64,000 nt of DNA from JAGNRR01 sp964409905 (GTDB lineage Bacteria > Bacteroidota > Bacteroidia > Chitinophagales > Chitinophagaceae): NCBI GenBank assembly GCA_964409905.1, contig CAYPET010000003.1, forward strand, positions 115,199-179,198, read 5' to 3'. The notes under the pieces were generated by a model. That model did no database searches and was not told the DNA's origin. It was given only the letters and a program-made list of their open reading frames with translations. The stretch's first letter is position 1, and each line of letters begins with the position of its first letter. The position numbers and the translations under genes are program-made. This document shows, one piece after another, positions 16,010-24,031 of the stretch.

Positions 16010-19000
16010 CTACCTAAGTATGATAAGCTTCTGAATTTTATCATCCGAAATACCATTTTCACTTTTTATTGACAATTTATATAAGTAAACGCCATTGGCC
16101 AGTTTGTCACCATACTGATCCATTCCGTTCCACTCAATACCATCATAGCGTGTTCCCGGAGTATTGATGATTTCTTTAAATTGTCTGACCATTTTACCTG
16201 TCATGCTAAATATTTTCAACCCCACCTGAATATTTTGATTTGGCATATTATGTTCAAACATAAAACGGGTGTTGGTACTAAATGGGTTTGGATAGTTGTA
16301 TACATGAGCTAATTTACCTTCGCTATTGTTCACAACTATAAAATCAAGTATGGCTTCGCTGGAGTTGTTGAGTACATCCCATGCCTTGATGCGTAAACTA
16401 TGTTTGCCCTCTGCAAGATTTTCTAAAGGAAAACGAACGGTTCCAGCTGTAAAACTATCCAAATCAGCCTCGTAAAAATTGTTCAACACAAATGTTTTTT
16501 GAGCATCATCATCAAGTACAGCGGTAATATCATGACCCACTGATGAACCTGAATAATTTACGCCATTCTCGTCAGATAATTTTACGATTAAAGTTGCATC
16601 AGGTGTTGTAATACCGCCGTTTACAAATTTTTCATCATTCAAGAAAGGTCTGATAAGAGGTCCTACTTCATCAGATATAGCAACCGTTGAGCTGCCCCCT
16701 ATCAGCACTTCTGCATCAAAGCCGGTAGCATCTTCGTCTATGGTATTGGCATAATACGATATTTTACCTTTAGCTACGCTGTAATTAATATCTTTAGGCA
16801 CAACAAAAGTGAATTGAAACACGCCATCTTTTACGGTGGCCTTGCCTTTGTAAATCACGTTATTCTGAACTTGAAAAACACGTTTCGCACCACCGTCAAA
16901 AGCCAATGTAGTCAACGATTTTGGCTTATCAAAAATGGTTGGAAATACAACACCGTTAAAATTATTTAACAACTGCTTATTGGCATCTGTCACTTTGCCG
17001 TAAACGGTATACTTTCCCAGTGCCTTTAGCGTATCCGTTGTTACCCCTCCTGCCTGTTCGTCACGGATGCTATCTGTTTGTATTTCGTATAGCGGAAAAG
17101 CCAACGGTAAAGCAGGGTCGCCGATTAAAGAAAATTTTCTGAAGTTGGCCGCATCAAATTCCGATATGGAACTGACATAGCGTATATTTTTTGACAAACG
17201 ATAAGCATCGCCCAGCGTCGGCATTTGCCCAGTGCCGTTCATTTCGGCAAAACCTTCCTTTAGATAATTGAGATTCATTTGTCTGTTTTGAAACTGAAAT
17301 ACAAGCCGAGTAGTGGTCATTAATGCAATAGCTCCACCACGAGGATTAGCAAAGAGCACCTCACCAGCTGATTTTTGTGCCGGATTATCAAACTGTGTAA
17401 AATCGCAGGTGGCTGTTACAAAAATGGGTAGCTTGTTGTTGTTTTCTAAACCCTGTATATCCTCTAGGCTCAGAATACGCTCCTCGCACCAACCTAACGG
17501 TCCGCCATGACCATTGTAGTTTACCAAGAAGGCTCCATTAAACAAGTGTTCCTTAATAGCCCTATTTGCCTCTGGTGCTCGCTGACCAGCAGGTGTGGCA
17601 ATTTGCTCAAAGGCATCTACATAGATTTTATAATTATTGTATTGTGGCAAACTATCCGACACATATTGTGCCATTAATTCAGCATCATCCAAGTGAATAT
17701 TACCATCCTCATCGTCGGCATTAAAAATCATGGTGTTTTTCCATGAGCCAAAGGAGTTTGGACTGTCATAGTTTTTTATTTTGGCAACGGCATTACTAGC
17801 CTCTGTAGTATTAGAGGCTGGGATACGCCCAATGCCAACATCTAATATGTTGAGTGTCGTACTGCTATTATAAATATTCGGGTTTTCTGAATCATCCAAA
17901 AACCCGAAAATGTCATCAGTGCAGTAGCCTGTTATTTTGTTGATACTTTCAAATGTTTGATAAGTTGGTACGAGATTGGTATTGTTGTTAATCCGGTTTT
18001 TGTAATCATAAGAGGCGTCGCCAAACATCAGCACATATTTGGGTGCATCGGATGCAGAGGAAGCTTTGTCATAAAACATTTTAATAAAATTACGAATGGC
18101 GCTAACATCTTGCGAAGCGCTGGAAAATTCATTGTAAATCTGTTGTGGTGTCACCACCAGCGTGCTTAAGTTTCTTTTTTGACTGTGATAGTTTGCCAAC
18201 TCCTGCGCTTGAGAAAGAAAATCAGGATGTGTAATGATAATATAATCAATTGCGCTTCGACTATGCAAATTTTGATTTGGTACAACACCTACATATTTTG
18301 GGGTTAGAAAACCACTTCCGTCAAAAGCAATAAAACGATGTAACCGGTCAGAAGATTGTCTAAAAGTTAACCCGCCACCAACCAAGGTTGTGGGCACACT
18401 TAGCGGCTGCAGTGGATTCGTAATATCCCAAACGGCTGTATTGCCATTTGCCTGCGCAAGTTGAAACTCGGTTATATTACCAGGCCCGACCGTGTTCCAA
18501 TCGGCAATTATACATTGGTTGTAAAATATTAATTGCTGCCTACCATTGATACGGATGTAATCCAAAAAACCATTTGAAGCAGTATTGGATGGCGTAAAGT
18601 TGGTATTTACGGCAATACTATTACCTGACAAAGTCACATCAACCGAGCTTGTTTGAGCGTTTATAATAGGGTCATTAAAGTTTGTTCCAATCGCATTCAA
18701 CGGTATATTATCTGCCAATTGACCATTTGCCGTAATACGAAAATTACTCACCCCGGCAAATGCTATTCCACCGACTCGCGTATCAATGCGCACAGGTTGA
18801 GATGAAAGTATGTTGGGCACAGAAAAATTGAAGGTCTTACTGAGCACCTTGCCGGGCAAATTTGCATAAATATCCGACCACCAAGTCTTACCAACATTGC
18901 CTGGATTATTTACATCCTCTTCCAAAAAGCGGAAAAAGTTTGTAGTATTCGTGCTCTGATTGGCCGCTGGCAATGGGCTTAGCTGAGCTATTCGTTTGCC

Positions 19001-19822
19001 AGGCCCTAAGTCTACATTGAGAAAGTAATAAGAAACCTCAGAAAACGTATTGAATGCATGACTAAATCTTTTGTTTGCACTATCAGGCAAAATGGTGTGT
19101 GGGCCATTAGCATAAAATAAAATGTAATCGCCGGGGTCAAACTTGCCATCGCCCCCACCTACTACCTCGATATGATTTTCTATAAGGTCATCCGGAGGGA
19201 TAACACCATTGTCCTCGGATAACATTTCACCACCATTGCCATAAATACGAATGTTGGCAGGATTCAAGATACTCATATTGATTCCTACTTGATCCCTCAA
19301 AAAGTTATAATCTAATTTATAGATCCCTTGCGCTGCAATAGAGAGAAGGTGCCAGCTGCCTGTTGCCAACACAGAGTTGGTTGCGTAGACGCGATTACCC
19401 GTAGTTTTGTTTGAAGATGGGTTTTCTAACAACTCAATTTCATAGGATGCAATTTTTTTCACTTCGCCACTAACATCTTGAATATATTGGGGAATAAAAG
19501 CAAAGGCGTAGACCTGTTTTTGCTCGGTACCTATTTTTACCTGAATATTCAAATCTTTAGGAAACTTTAATGATGGCAAGGGTTGGTCAACTGCCGTGTA
19601 TACTACATTTTTTAAGGTAACCTGAGGCACCCCAGCATTACCAATTTTTATTTTCTCGATTTTATATAACTGTGATGTGTCAACTTTTTCTTTCGGAATT
19701 TCATTTACCAAGCCGGCCGGATTTACCCCAACTAAAGCCTGCTTTCGCTCTTGAGCTGATGCGCTTTGTATCAGACTGAAAAGCAAAAAAAATAAACAAC
19801 CAAAAAATTGTTTGCTATGCAT
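16010..19822 (-). CDS. porU: Type IX secretion system sortase PorU
   Basis: A 1270-residue secreted cysteine peptidase of the gingipain family C25. PorU cleaves the C-terminal sorting domain of T9SS cargo and links it to a lipopolysaccharide anchor at the cell surface. The signal peptide covers residues 1-23 (ending SASAQ). The C25 catalytic His is H772 in NYNGHGGPLGW and the Cys is C806 in TATCDFTQF. Other family features are IIITHPDFLSQAQELANYH and KYVLMFGDASYDY. The C-terminus carries its own sorting-type domain (YNYPNPFSTNTRFMFEHNM to GVYLYKLSIK), usual for PorU. The start is an ATG at 19822. A -7 box lies just upstream. Confidence 0.96.
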   Translation of the reverse strand: MHSKQFFGCLFFLLFSLIQSASAQERKQALVGVNPAGLVNEIPKEKVDTSQLYKIEKIKIGNAGVPQVTLKNVVYTAVDQPLPSLKFPKDLNIQVKIGTEQKQVYAFAFIPQYIQDVSGEVKKIASYEIELLENPSSNKTTGNRVYATNSVLATGSWHLLSIAAQGIYKLDYNFLRDQVGINMSILNPANIRIYGNGGEMLSEDNGVIPPDDLIENHIEVVGGGDGKFDPGDYILFYANGPHTILPDSANKRFSHAFNTFSEVSYYFLNVDLGPGKRIAQLSPLPAANQSTNTTNFFRFLEEDVNNPGNVGKTWWSDIYANLPGKVLSKTFNFSVPNILSSQPVRIDTRVGGIAFAGVSNFRITANGQLADNIPLNAIGTNFNDPIINAQTSSVDVTLSGNSIAVNTNFTPSNTASNGFLDYIRINGRQQLIFYNQCIIADWNTVGPGNITEFQLAQANGNTAVWDITNPLQPLSVPTTLVGGGLTFRQSSDRLHRFIAFDGSGFLTPKYVGVVPNQNLHSRSAIDYIIITHPDFLSQAQELANYHSQKRNLSTLVVTPQQIYNEFSSASQDVSAIRNFIKMFYDKASSASDAPKYVLMFGDASYDYKNRINNNTNLVPTYQTFESINKITGYCTDDIFGFLDDSENPNIYNSSTTLNILDVGIGRIPASNTTEASNAVAKIKNYDSPNSFGSWKNTMIFNADDEDGNIHLDDAELMAQYVSDSLPQYNNYKIYVDAFEQIATPAGQRAPEANRAIKEHLFNGAFLVNYNGHGGPLGWCEERILSLEDIQGLENNNKLPIFVTATCDFTQFDNPAQKSAGEVLFANPRGGAIALMTTTRLVFQFQNRQMNLNYLKEGFAEMNGTGQMPTLGDAYRLSKNIRYVSSISEFDAANFRKFSLIGDPALPLAFPLYEIQTDSIRDEQAGGVTTDTLKALGKYTVYGKVTDANKQLLNNFNGVVFPTIFDKPKSLTTLAFDGGAKRVFQVQNNVIYKGKATVKDGVFQFTFVVPKDINYSVAKGKISYYANTIDEDATGFDAEVLIGGSSTVAISDEVGPLIRPFLNDEKFVNGGITTPDATLIVKLSDENGVNYSGSSVGHDITAVLDDDAQKTFVLNNFYEADLDSFTAGTVRFPLENLAEGKHSLRIKAWDVLNNSSEAILDFIVVNNSEGKLAHVYNYPNPFSTNTRFMFEHNMPNQNIQVGLKIFSMTGKMVRQFKEIINTPGTRYDGIEWNGMDQYGDKLANGVYLYKLSIKSENGISDDKIQKLIILR

Positions 19823-19829
19823 AGTTCAT

Positions 19830-19837
19830 CAAATTTA
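19830..19837 (-). promoter_or_regulatory. -7 promoter box upstream of porU
   Basis: On the minus strand this reads TAAATTTG, a full match to TAnnTTTG, eight bases before the porU ATG. No good -33 TTG lies at the usual distance, so it is only a candidate. If used, it would give a very short leader. Confidence 0.45.
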
Positions 19838-19943
19838 ATCAGAAGCCAGAAGAATCGTTAGTTTCAGGAATGACAATTCACAAAAATTACGCTTTATTGA
19901 CGGAGAAGTAGTACAAATTATTGTAACAAGTGTTTAAAATAAT

Positions 19944-20948
19944 TTACTCATCTTCAATTTCCCCGATAATTTCTTCGGTAATATCCTCCAAGGTTACAAT
20001 ACCGACAAGTTCTTTTGCTTCATTTTGCACCAAAGCCATATGGCTTTTGCTATTTTGAAAGATGCGCAATACGCTTCTTGCTAAATCATTTTCCTGTACA
20101 TAAACTATTGGACGCAAGTGTTTTTTCCAATCATATTTATCAAGATGCGTAAAGGGTAATAAGTCTTTACAATGAATGATACCCAAAATATGCTGCCAGT
20201 TTTCTTCATAAACCGGTAACCGCGAAAAATTACTCAGTTCAATTTTTGCCAATACCTCTTTAAAATTATAATTGGCCTTAATGCCGGCAATTTCTTTCCT
20301 GGGCCGCATCACATTTTTAATTAATATTTTATCAAATCTCAGCACTTGCTTGTACAAGTTGAGATTTGCTATACTGGGTACTTTATTATCTTTTTCGGGT
20401 AAGGCTGTTTGTAATTCTTCAAGGCTAACATCATCTTCAGGAAGCCTTGGCTCGGCAGGGGCTATTTTATTTGCCCAGGGGATAACGCCTTGCAATAATA
20501 ATGAGGTGTACTGCAACCCTCGCAACACCCATTTGACAGGATGTTGAGGCATCAAAACTGGTATGAACCAATTCAACAAACCAATGAACAATACAATAGC
20601 CATAGCAAATAACAATGCATACTGATGACTGAATGGTATTAAGAAACCCAAATTGACAATCGCTATTATTGCCAAGAAAAGTTTGCTTATGGCAAAAGTT
20701 GTAGACACATTAGCGCTTTGGGTGAAGATGGTTCGAAGCAATTCGAAACGATTTGCATTTTCTTTCTCCAGCAATTTGAGTTCTTCGGCATCCAGTTTAA
20801 TAAGGGCTTTCTCAAACATATTTAGGATGAAAAGCCCCAGCATACAGAATATCAATAAGCCGACAAGAAGAATATTGAAGACATATTCAAATGCAATAAG
20901 ATTGTTGTTGGGGATATTGTTAAGTAACAACAGGGGGTCAGGATCCAA
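19944..20948 (-). CDS. gldE: GldE-like CNNM/CorC-family membrane protein, lacking the C-terminal CorC domain
   Basis: A 334-residue protein from a TTG start (MDPDPLLLLNN), which keeps the MDPDP opening remembered from GldE. Residues about 20-165 contain several membrane segments of DUF21/CNNM type. Two CBS domains follow: VMRPRKEIAGIKANYNFKEV to LGIIHCKDLLPF, and PIVYVQENDLARSVLRIF to LVGIVTLEDITEEIIGEI. GldE is needed for gliding and T9SS function in Flavobacterium. Normal GldE and CorC proteins continue with a CorC_HlyC domain after EIIGEI.DE; here the stop comes at once and no remnant follows. The order mutY-ssb-gldE on one strand is the conserved gldE neighbourhood. A -7 box TAACTTTG lies at 20968-20975. 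Confidence 0.72.
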   Translation of the reverse strand: MDPDPLLLLNNIPNNNLIAFEYVFNILLVGLLIFCMLGLFILNMFEKALIKLDAEELKLLEKENANRFELLRTIFTQSANVSTTFAISKLFLAIIAIVNLGFLIPFSHQYALLFAMAIVLFIGLLNWFIPVLMPQHPVKWVLRGLQYTSLLLQGVIPWANKIAPAEPRLPEDDVSLEELQTALPEKDNKVPSIANLNLYKQVLRFDKILIKNVMRPRKEIAGIKANYNFKEVLAKIELSNFSRLPVYEENWQHILGIIHCKDLLPFTHLDKYDWKKHLRPIVYVQENDLARSVLRIFQNSKSHMALVQNEAKELVGIVTLEDITEEIIGEIEDE

Positions 20949-20993
20949 GTGAAACGTATTTAAAGGCCAAAGTTAAGCAAAAGTCTTTCTAAA

Positions 20994-21392
20994 TTACGCC
21001 CCCTCCGACTGTTCATCTTCCTGCGCTACCTCGGATGAGGCATCCATATCTTCTGTGTCGCTTCTTTTATCTAACATAACTAGATTTGTAGCTATAATTT
21101 CGGTGGATTGTCGACGTTGCTTGTCTTTGTCTTCCCATGTGCGGGTACGCAATCGGCCTTCGATATGAACCAAACTTCCCTTGCTTAAATACTTTGAAGC
21201 TAACTCTGCAAGGCCGCGCCAAAGTACGATTGAATGCCACTCCGTTTGGGAATTGAGCTTGCCATTCTTATCCTTAAAGGTTTCGGTGGTAGCAAGCGGA
21301 AAGCTTGCCACAGGGATATTGCCCTCTAAATATTGTATTTCAGGAGTCTTACCAAGATTTCCGATAAGGTACACTCTGTTTACACCACGCAT
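20994..21392 (-). CDS. ssb: Single-stranded DNA-binding protein without the usual acidic C-terminal tip
   Basis: A 132-residue SSB with a complete OB fold at residues 1-110: NRVYLIGNLGKTPEIQYL, FPLATTETFKDKNGK, TEWHSIVLWRGLAELASKYL and GSLVHIEGRLRTRTW. It binds single-stranded DNA in replication and repair. The tail is acidic but ends EDEQSEGA, without the DDxPF-type tip that recruits partner proteins in most bacteria. No frameshift in the tail restores it. It lies between mutY (63 bases upstream) and gldE (45 bases downstream) on the same strand. It may be a second SSB, with a canonical one elsewhere in the genome. Confidence 0.93.
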   Translation of the reverse strand: MRGVNRVYLIGNLGKTPEIQYLEGNIPVASFPLATTETFKDKNGKLNSQTEWHSIVLWRGLAELASKYLSKGSLVHIEGRLRTRTWEDKDKQRRQSTEIIATNLVMLDKRSDTEDMDASSEVAQEDEQSEGA

Positions 21393-21455
21393 AATTTCAT
21401 ATTAAGGTTATAACTCTAAAATTTGTTGAGCCTTCAAATAAATTCCAATCAGGAA

Positions 21456-22490
21456 CTAAATATAGTCAAATTCTTTTAAAAAGTCGAATACGCTTTTAGA
21501 ATACGCCTTGTTTGGTAGTTCATGCTTAGGCACAAGTTCATAGCCCTCTAACATGGCGGTGGGCATATCCGAGCACTTCGCTTTATAAAAATGAATGCAT
21601 AATTCCTGATGACTTAATTTTTGAATTTTGAAGGCTAATGAAGTTTTTTTAAGCCAGGCAGGTTTAGCCGTTTGTTCAATTAAAACGGGTTCATATAGCG
21701 ATTGCCATATATCATTATGTTGGCGTTTTCTGAGGCACAAAGCCTGCTGCTTCTCTACCAGCAGATAATGAAAATATCGTTTTTTTAATTTGACAGCCTT
21801 TTTTCGAAGCGGTAATTCTTCTACTCTATTCTCAATGTATGCTACGCAATGAGCCTTTAGCGGGCAGAGCGGACAATCAGGTTTAGCCGGTTTGCAAAGG
21901 GTGGCGCCAAAATCCATAATGGCTTGATTATATTCAGCGGGCTTTTTCTTCGAAAGAAATTGATCAGCCATTTGCTGATAAAATAATTTGTCTTGACTAC
22001 TTACAAACAATCGGCTCGTACCAGTAAACCTGCTTAAAACACGTACGACATTGCCATCCACCACTGCATAAGGCTGATTGAATGCAAATGAAGCAATAGC
22101 CGCTGCAGTATAAGGCCCAACTCCTTTTAGTGATAATATTTCGTTATGCACATCTGGAAAACTACCATTTAACTCATGATGTATATACTTAGCTGTCCAT
22201 ATCAGGTTTCTGCAACGACTGTAATACCCCAGACCTTCCCAATCTTTAAGCACATCATCCTCAAAGGCATTTGCTAAATCGGCAATGGTTGGATAGTTTA
22301 AAATAAATTTTTCATAATATTTAAGTCCTTGATCAACTCTTGTTTGCTGTAGGATAATTTCGCTCAACCATATTTTATAAGGGTCCTTCTCTCCTTTCCA
22401 AGGCATGGTTCGATGGTTATGGTGCTTATTCCAGCGCAACAACTTATCCCTAAAGTACTGTGTATAAACGAATTGAATTTCAGTTTTCAT
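21456..22490 (-). CDS. mutY: A/G-specific adenine glycosylase
   Basis: Removes adenine mispaired with 8-oxoguanine in base-excision repair. With the ATG at 22490 it has 344 residues; an in-frame TTG seven codons upstream is less likely. The catalytic Glu is E44 (SEIILQQT). The helix-hairpin-helix is LKGVGPYTAAAIASF with catalytic D145 in VVDGNVVRV. The [4Fe-4S] cluster ligands C199, C206, C209 and C215 show the C-x6-C-x2-C-x5-C spacing. The C-terminal NUDIX-like recognition domain follows from about residue 230 (KRYFHYLLVEKQQALCLRKR). It is the first gene of the mutY-ssb-gldE group and diverges from HU. Confidence 0.97.
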   Translation of the reverse strand: MKTEIQFVYTQYFRDKLLRWNKHHNHRTMPWKGEKDPYKIWLSEIILQQTRVDQGLKYYEKFILNYPTIADLANAFEDDVLKDWEGLGYYSRCRNLIWTAKYIHHELNGSFPDVHNEILSLKGVGPYTAAAIASFAFNQPYAVVDGNVVRVLSRFTGTSRLFVSSQDKLFYQQMADQFLSKKKPAEYNQAIMDFGATLCKPAKPDCPLCPLKAHCVAYIENRVEELPLRKKAVKLKKRYFHYLLVEKQQALCLRKRQHNDIWQSLYEPVLIEQTAKPAWLKKTSLAFKIQKLSHQELCIHFYKAKCSDMPTAMLEGYELVPKHELPNKAYSKSVFDFLKEFDYI

Positions 22491-22520
22491 TGATTGTGTA
22501 TAATGAAACAATTAACTTTG
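22490..22520 (+). promoter_or_regulatory. Promoter for the HU gene, with duplicated -7 box
   Basis: A TTG at 22490-22492, a 20-base spacer and TAACTTTG at 22513-22520 match the Bacteroidota promoter. The ten-base string ATTAACTTTG recurs exactly at 22532-22541, 21 bases further on. The promoter overlaps the first codon of the divergent mutY gene. Confidence 0.65.
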
Positions 22521-22553
22521 CACTACTTTTAATTAACTTTGGACCAATGTATT

Positions 22554-22868
22554 ATGAAAAAAGCAGATTTAATCAACTTAATATCAGAAAAAACTGGTGT
22601 GCCTAAAGTAGATGTTTTAGTATCGTTAGAAAGTTTTTTCGCAAATGTAAAATCAACCATGGCCAACGGCGAAAATATATACATCCGCGGTTTTGGAAGT
22701 TTTATAGTTAAAAAACGTGCCTCAAAAGTAGGTAGAAACATTAAGAAAAATACTTCCGTTTTTATCCCGGCACATTACATTCCGGCCTTTAAGCCATCGA
22801 AAGAATTCATCGAACAGGTTAAAGAACTACCAGTTGATGAGGAAGAGAATGTCAGCAAAAACGTTTAG
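22554..22868 (+). CDS. HU/IHF-family DNA-binding protein
   Basis: A 104-residue nucleoid protein of the HU/IHF family starting at the ATG (MKKADLINLISEKTGVPK); an in-frame TTG five codons upstream is inside a promoter-like element and is unlikely. The dimerisation helices are followed by IYIRGFGSFIVKKRASKVGRNIKKN, the DNA-binding arm, with the proline-containing FIPAHYIPAFKPSKEF after it. Members bend and compact DNA as dimers. The acidic tail VDEEENVSKNV is an extension beyond the 90-residue HU core. It is divergent from mutY, an arrangement shared with other Bacteroidota, and a TPR gene follows. Confidence 0.93.
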   Translation: MKKADLINLISEKTGVPKVDVLVSLESFFANVKSTMANGENIYIRGFGSFIVKKRASKVGRNIKKNTSVFIPAHYIPAFKPSKEFIEQVKELPVDEEENVSKNV

Positions 22869-22915
22869 ATACCACATTCTAACGATAACTTTGCCCATCG
22901 AAAAAAGATAAACAA

Positions 22916-23764
22916 TTGAATAAAAACCAGTATCTCTTCATTGGTGGAGGATTATTAGTGCTATTGGCTTTGCTTTTTTGGGGCAACCGAACAAACCAGC
23001 ATCATGAAGGCCACAATCATAGCGGCGAGACGCCAGCTATGCAAGCGGGCATGCCGGCTAATAATGTTGAGCCCGCTAATTTTTCAGACATTTACAAGTC
23101 CAGGCAACAAAGTTTGAATAACACATTGGCAGATGAAGAAAAAAAACTGTATCAAAAAGCCGAAACAGCCAATACAGCCGTCGCTTATAAAGATGTGGCA
23201 GAGTTTTGGGAAAAACAGCGAAATCTGAACATTGCAGCACATTTCTACAAAAAAGCAGCTTTGTTGGAAAATACAGAAAAAAGCATCACCTTTGCCGGGA
23301 ATTTATTTCTTCTACAGATGTCAAACACATCCGAACCGGAAATAAAAGAGTGGCAGGCCAATGAGGCGATTGAATGTTTTACGAAAGTAAACGAGTTAAA
23401 CCCCAAAAACCTTGACACAAAAATTGCTCTTGCAAATTGTTATATTGATGGTACCGGTGAAATCATGAAAGGTGTGGGCGCACTTAAGGAAGTTACAGCT
23501 ATTGATAGCCTAAACCCCGCAGCCAACCTTATATTGGGTAAACTATCCGTTCAATCTGGACAATATGCAAAAGCAATCGAACGTTTGAATGTAGTTCTTT
23601 CTCAAGATTCGAAAAATACAGAAGCCTTGTATTTTCTTGCTGAAACGCATAAAAATATGGGCAATAAAGAAAAAGCCATTGAACTTTTTGAGCAATGCAA
23701 AAAGATTGTAAATAATCCTGATTTTTCGGCAGAGATTGATAACTATATCCGCTCGTTCAACTAG
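22916..23764 (+). CDS. Membrane-anchored tetratricopeptide-repeat protein
   Basis: A 282-residue protein from a TTG start; no ATG lies in frame between it and the upstream stop. Residues 6-23 form one transmembrane segment (YLFIGGGLLVLLALLFWG), so the rest is probably periplasmic. A short His-rich stretch (HHEGHNHSGE) follows. TPR units can be traced at residues about 95-135, 150-180, 190-220 (PAANLILGKLSVQSGQYAKA) and 225-260 (TEALYFLAETHKNMGNKEKA). TPR proteins mediate protein contacts; the partner is not evident. It begins 48 bases after the HU gene, probably in one transcript. Confidence 0.85.
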   Translation: MNKNQYLFIGGGLLVLLALLFWGNRTNQHHEGHNHSGETPAMQAGMPANNVEPANFSDIYKSRQQSLNNTLADEEKKLYQKAETANTAVAYKDVAEFWEKQRNLNIAAHFYKKAALLENTEKSITFAGNLFLLQMSNTSEPEIKEWQANEAIECFTKVNELNPKNLDTKIALANCYIDGTGEIMKGVGALKEVTAIDSLNPAANLILGKLSVQSGQYAKAIERLNVVLSQDSKNTEALYFLAETHKNMGNKEKAIELFEQCKKIVNNPDFSAEIDNYIRSFN

Positions 23765-23826
23765 TATATATTTTTTAACAAGGTTATTTGCTACTTGGTA
23801 AATAACAACAAAAAACACAACAGATT

Positions 23827-23919
23827 ATGCCTTGCGGAAAAAAAAGGAAAAGACACAAGATTGCAACACACAAACGCAAAAAACGTTTACGTAAGAATCG
23901 TCACAAGAAGAAGAAATAA
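23827..23919 (+). CDS. mS38/bS22-type small ribosomal protein (AURKAIP1/COX24 domain)
   Basis: A 30-residue, extremely basic protein: MPCGKKRKRHKIATHKRKKR followed by LRKNRHKKKK. It matches the short Bacteroidota proteins annotated as AURKAIP1/COX24-domain, homologous to mitochondrial mS38 and to the mycobacterial small-subunit protein bS22, which sits near the decoding centre. The gene is too short for most gene callers' length limits. It lies between the TPR gene and the RNase gene, 62 bases after the first, and ends 112 bases before the second. The sequence match to remembered family members is close to complete. Confidence 0.9.
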   Translation: MPCGKKRKRHKIATHKRKKRLRKNRHKKKK

Positions 23920-24031
23920 GCTTCTCCATACTTCTATTTATTAACCTTGTAATTTAGGCATAAGCCTTCGTGGGCACTATCACCCTGCGAAAGCGTGGCA
24001 ATGCCTGAATGCAATAAAATCCAACAATTGT

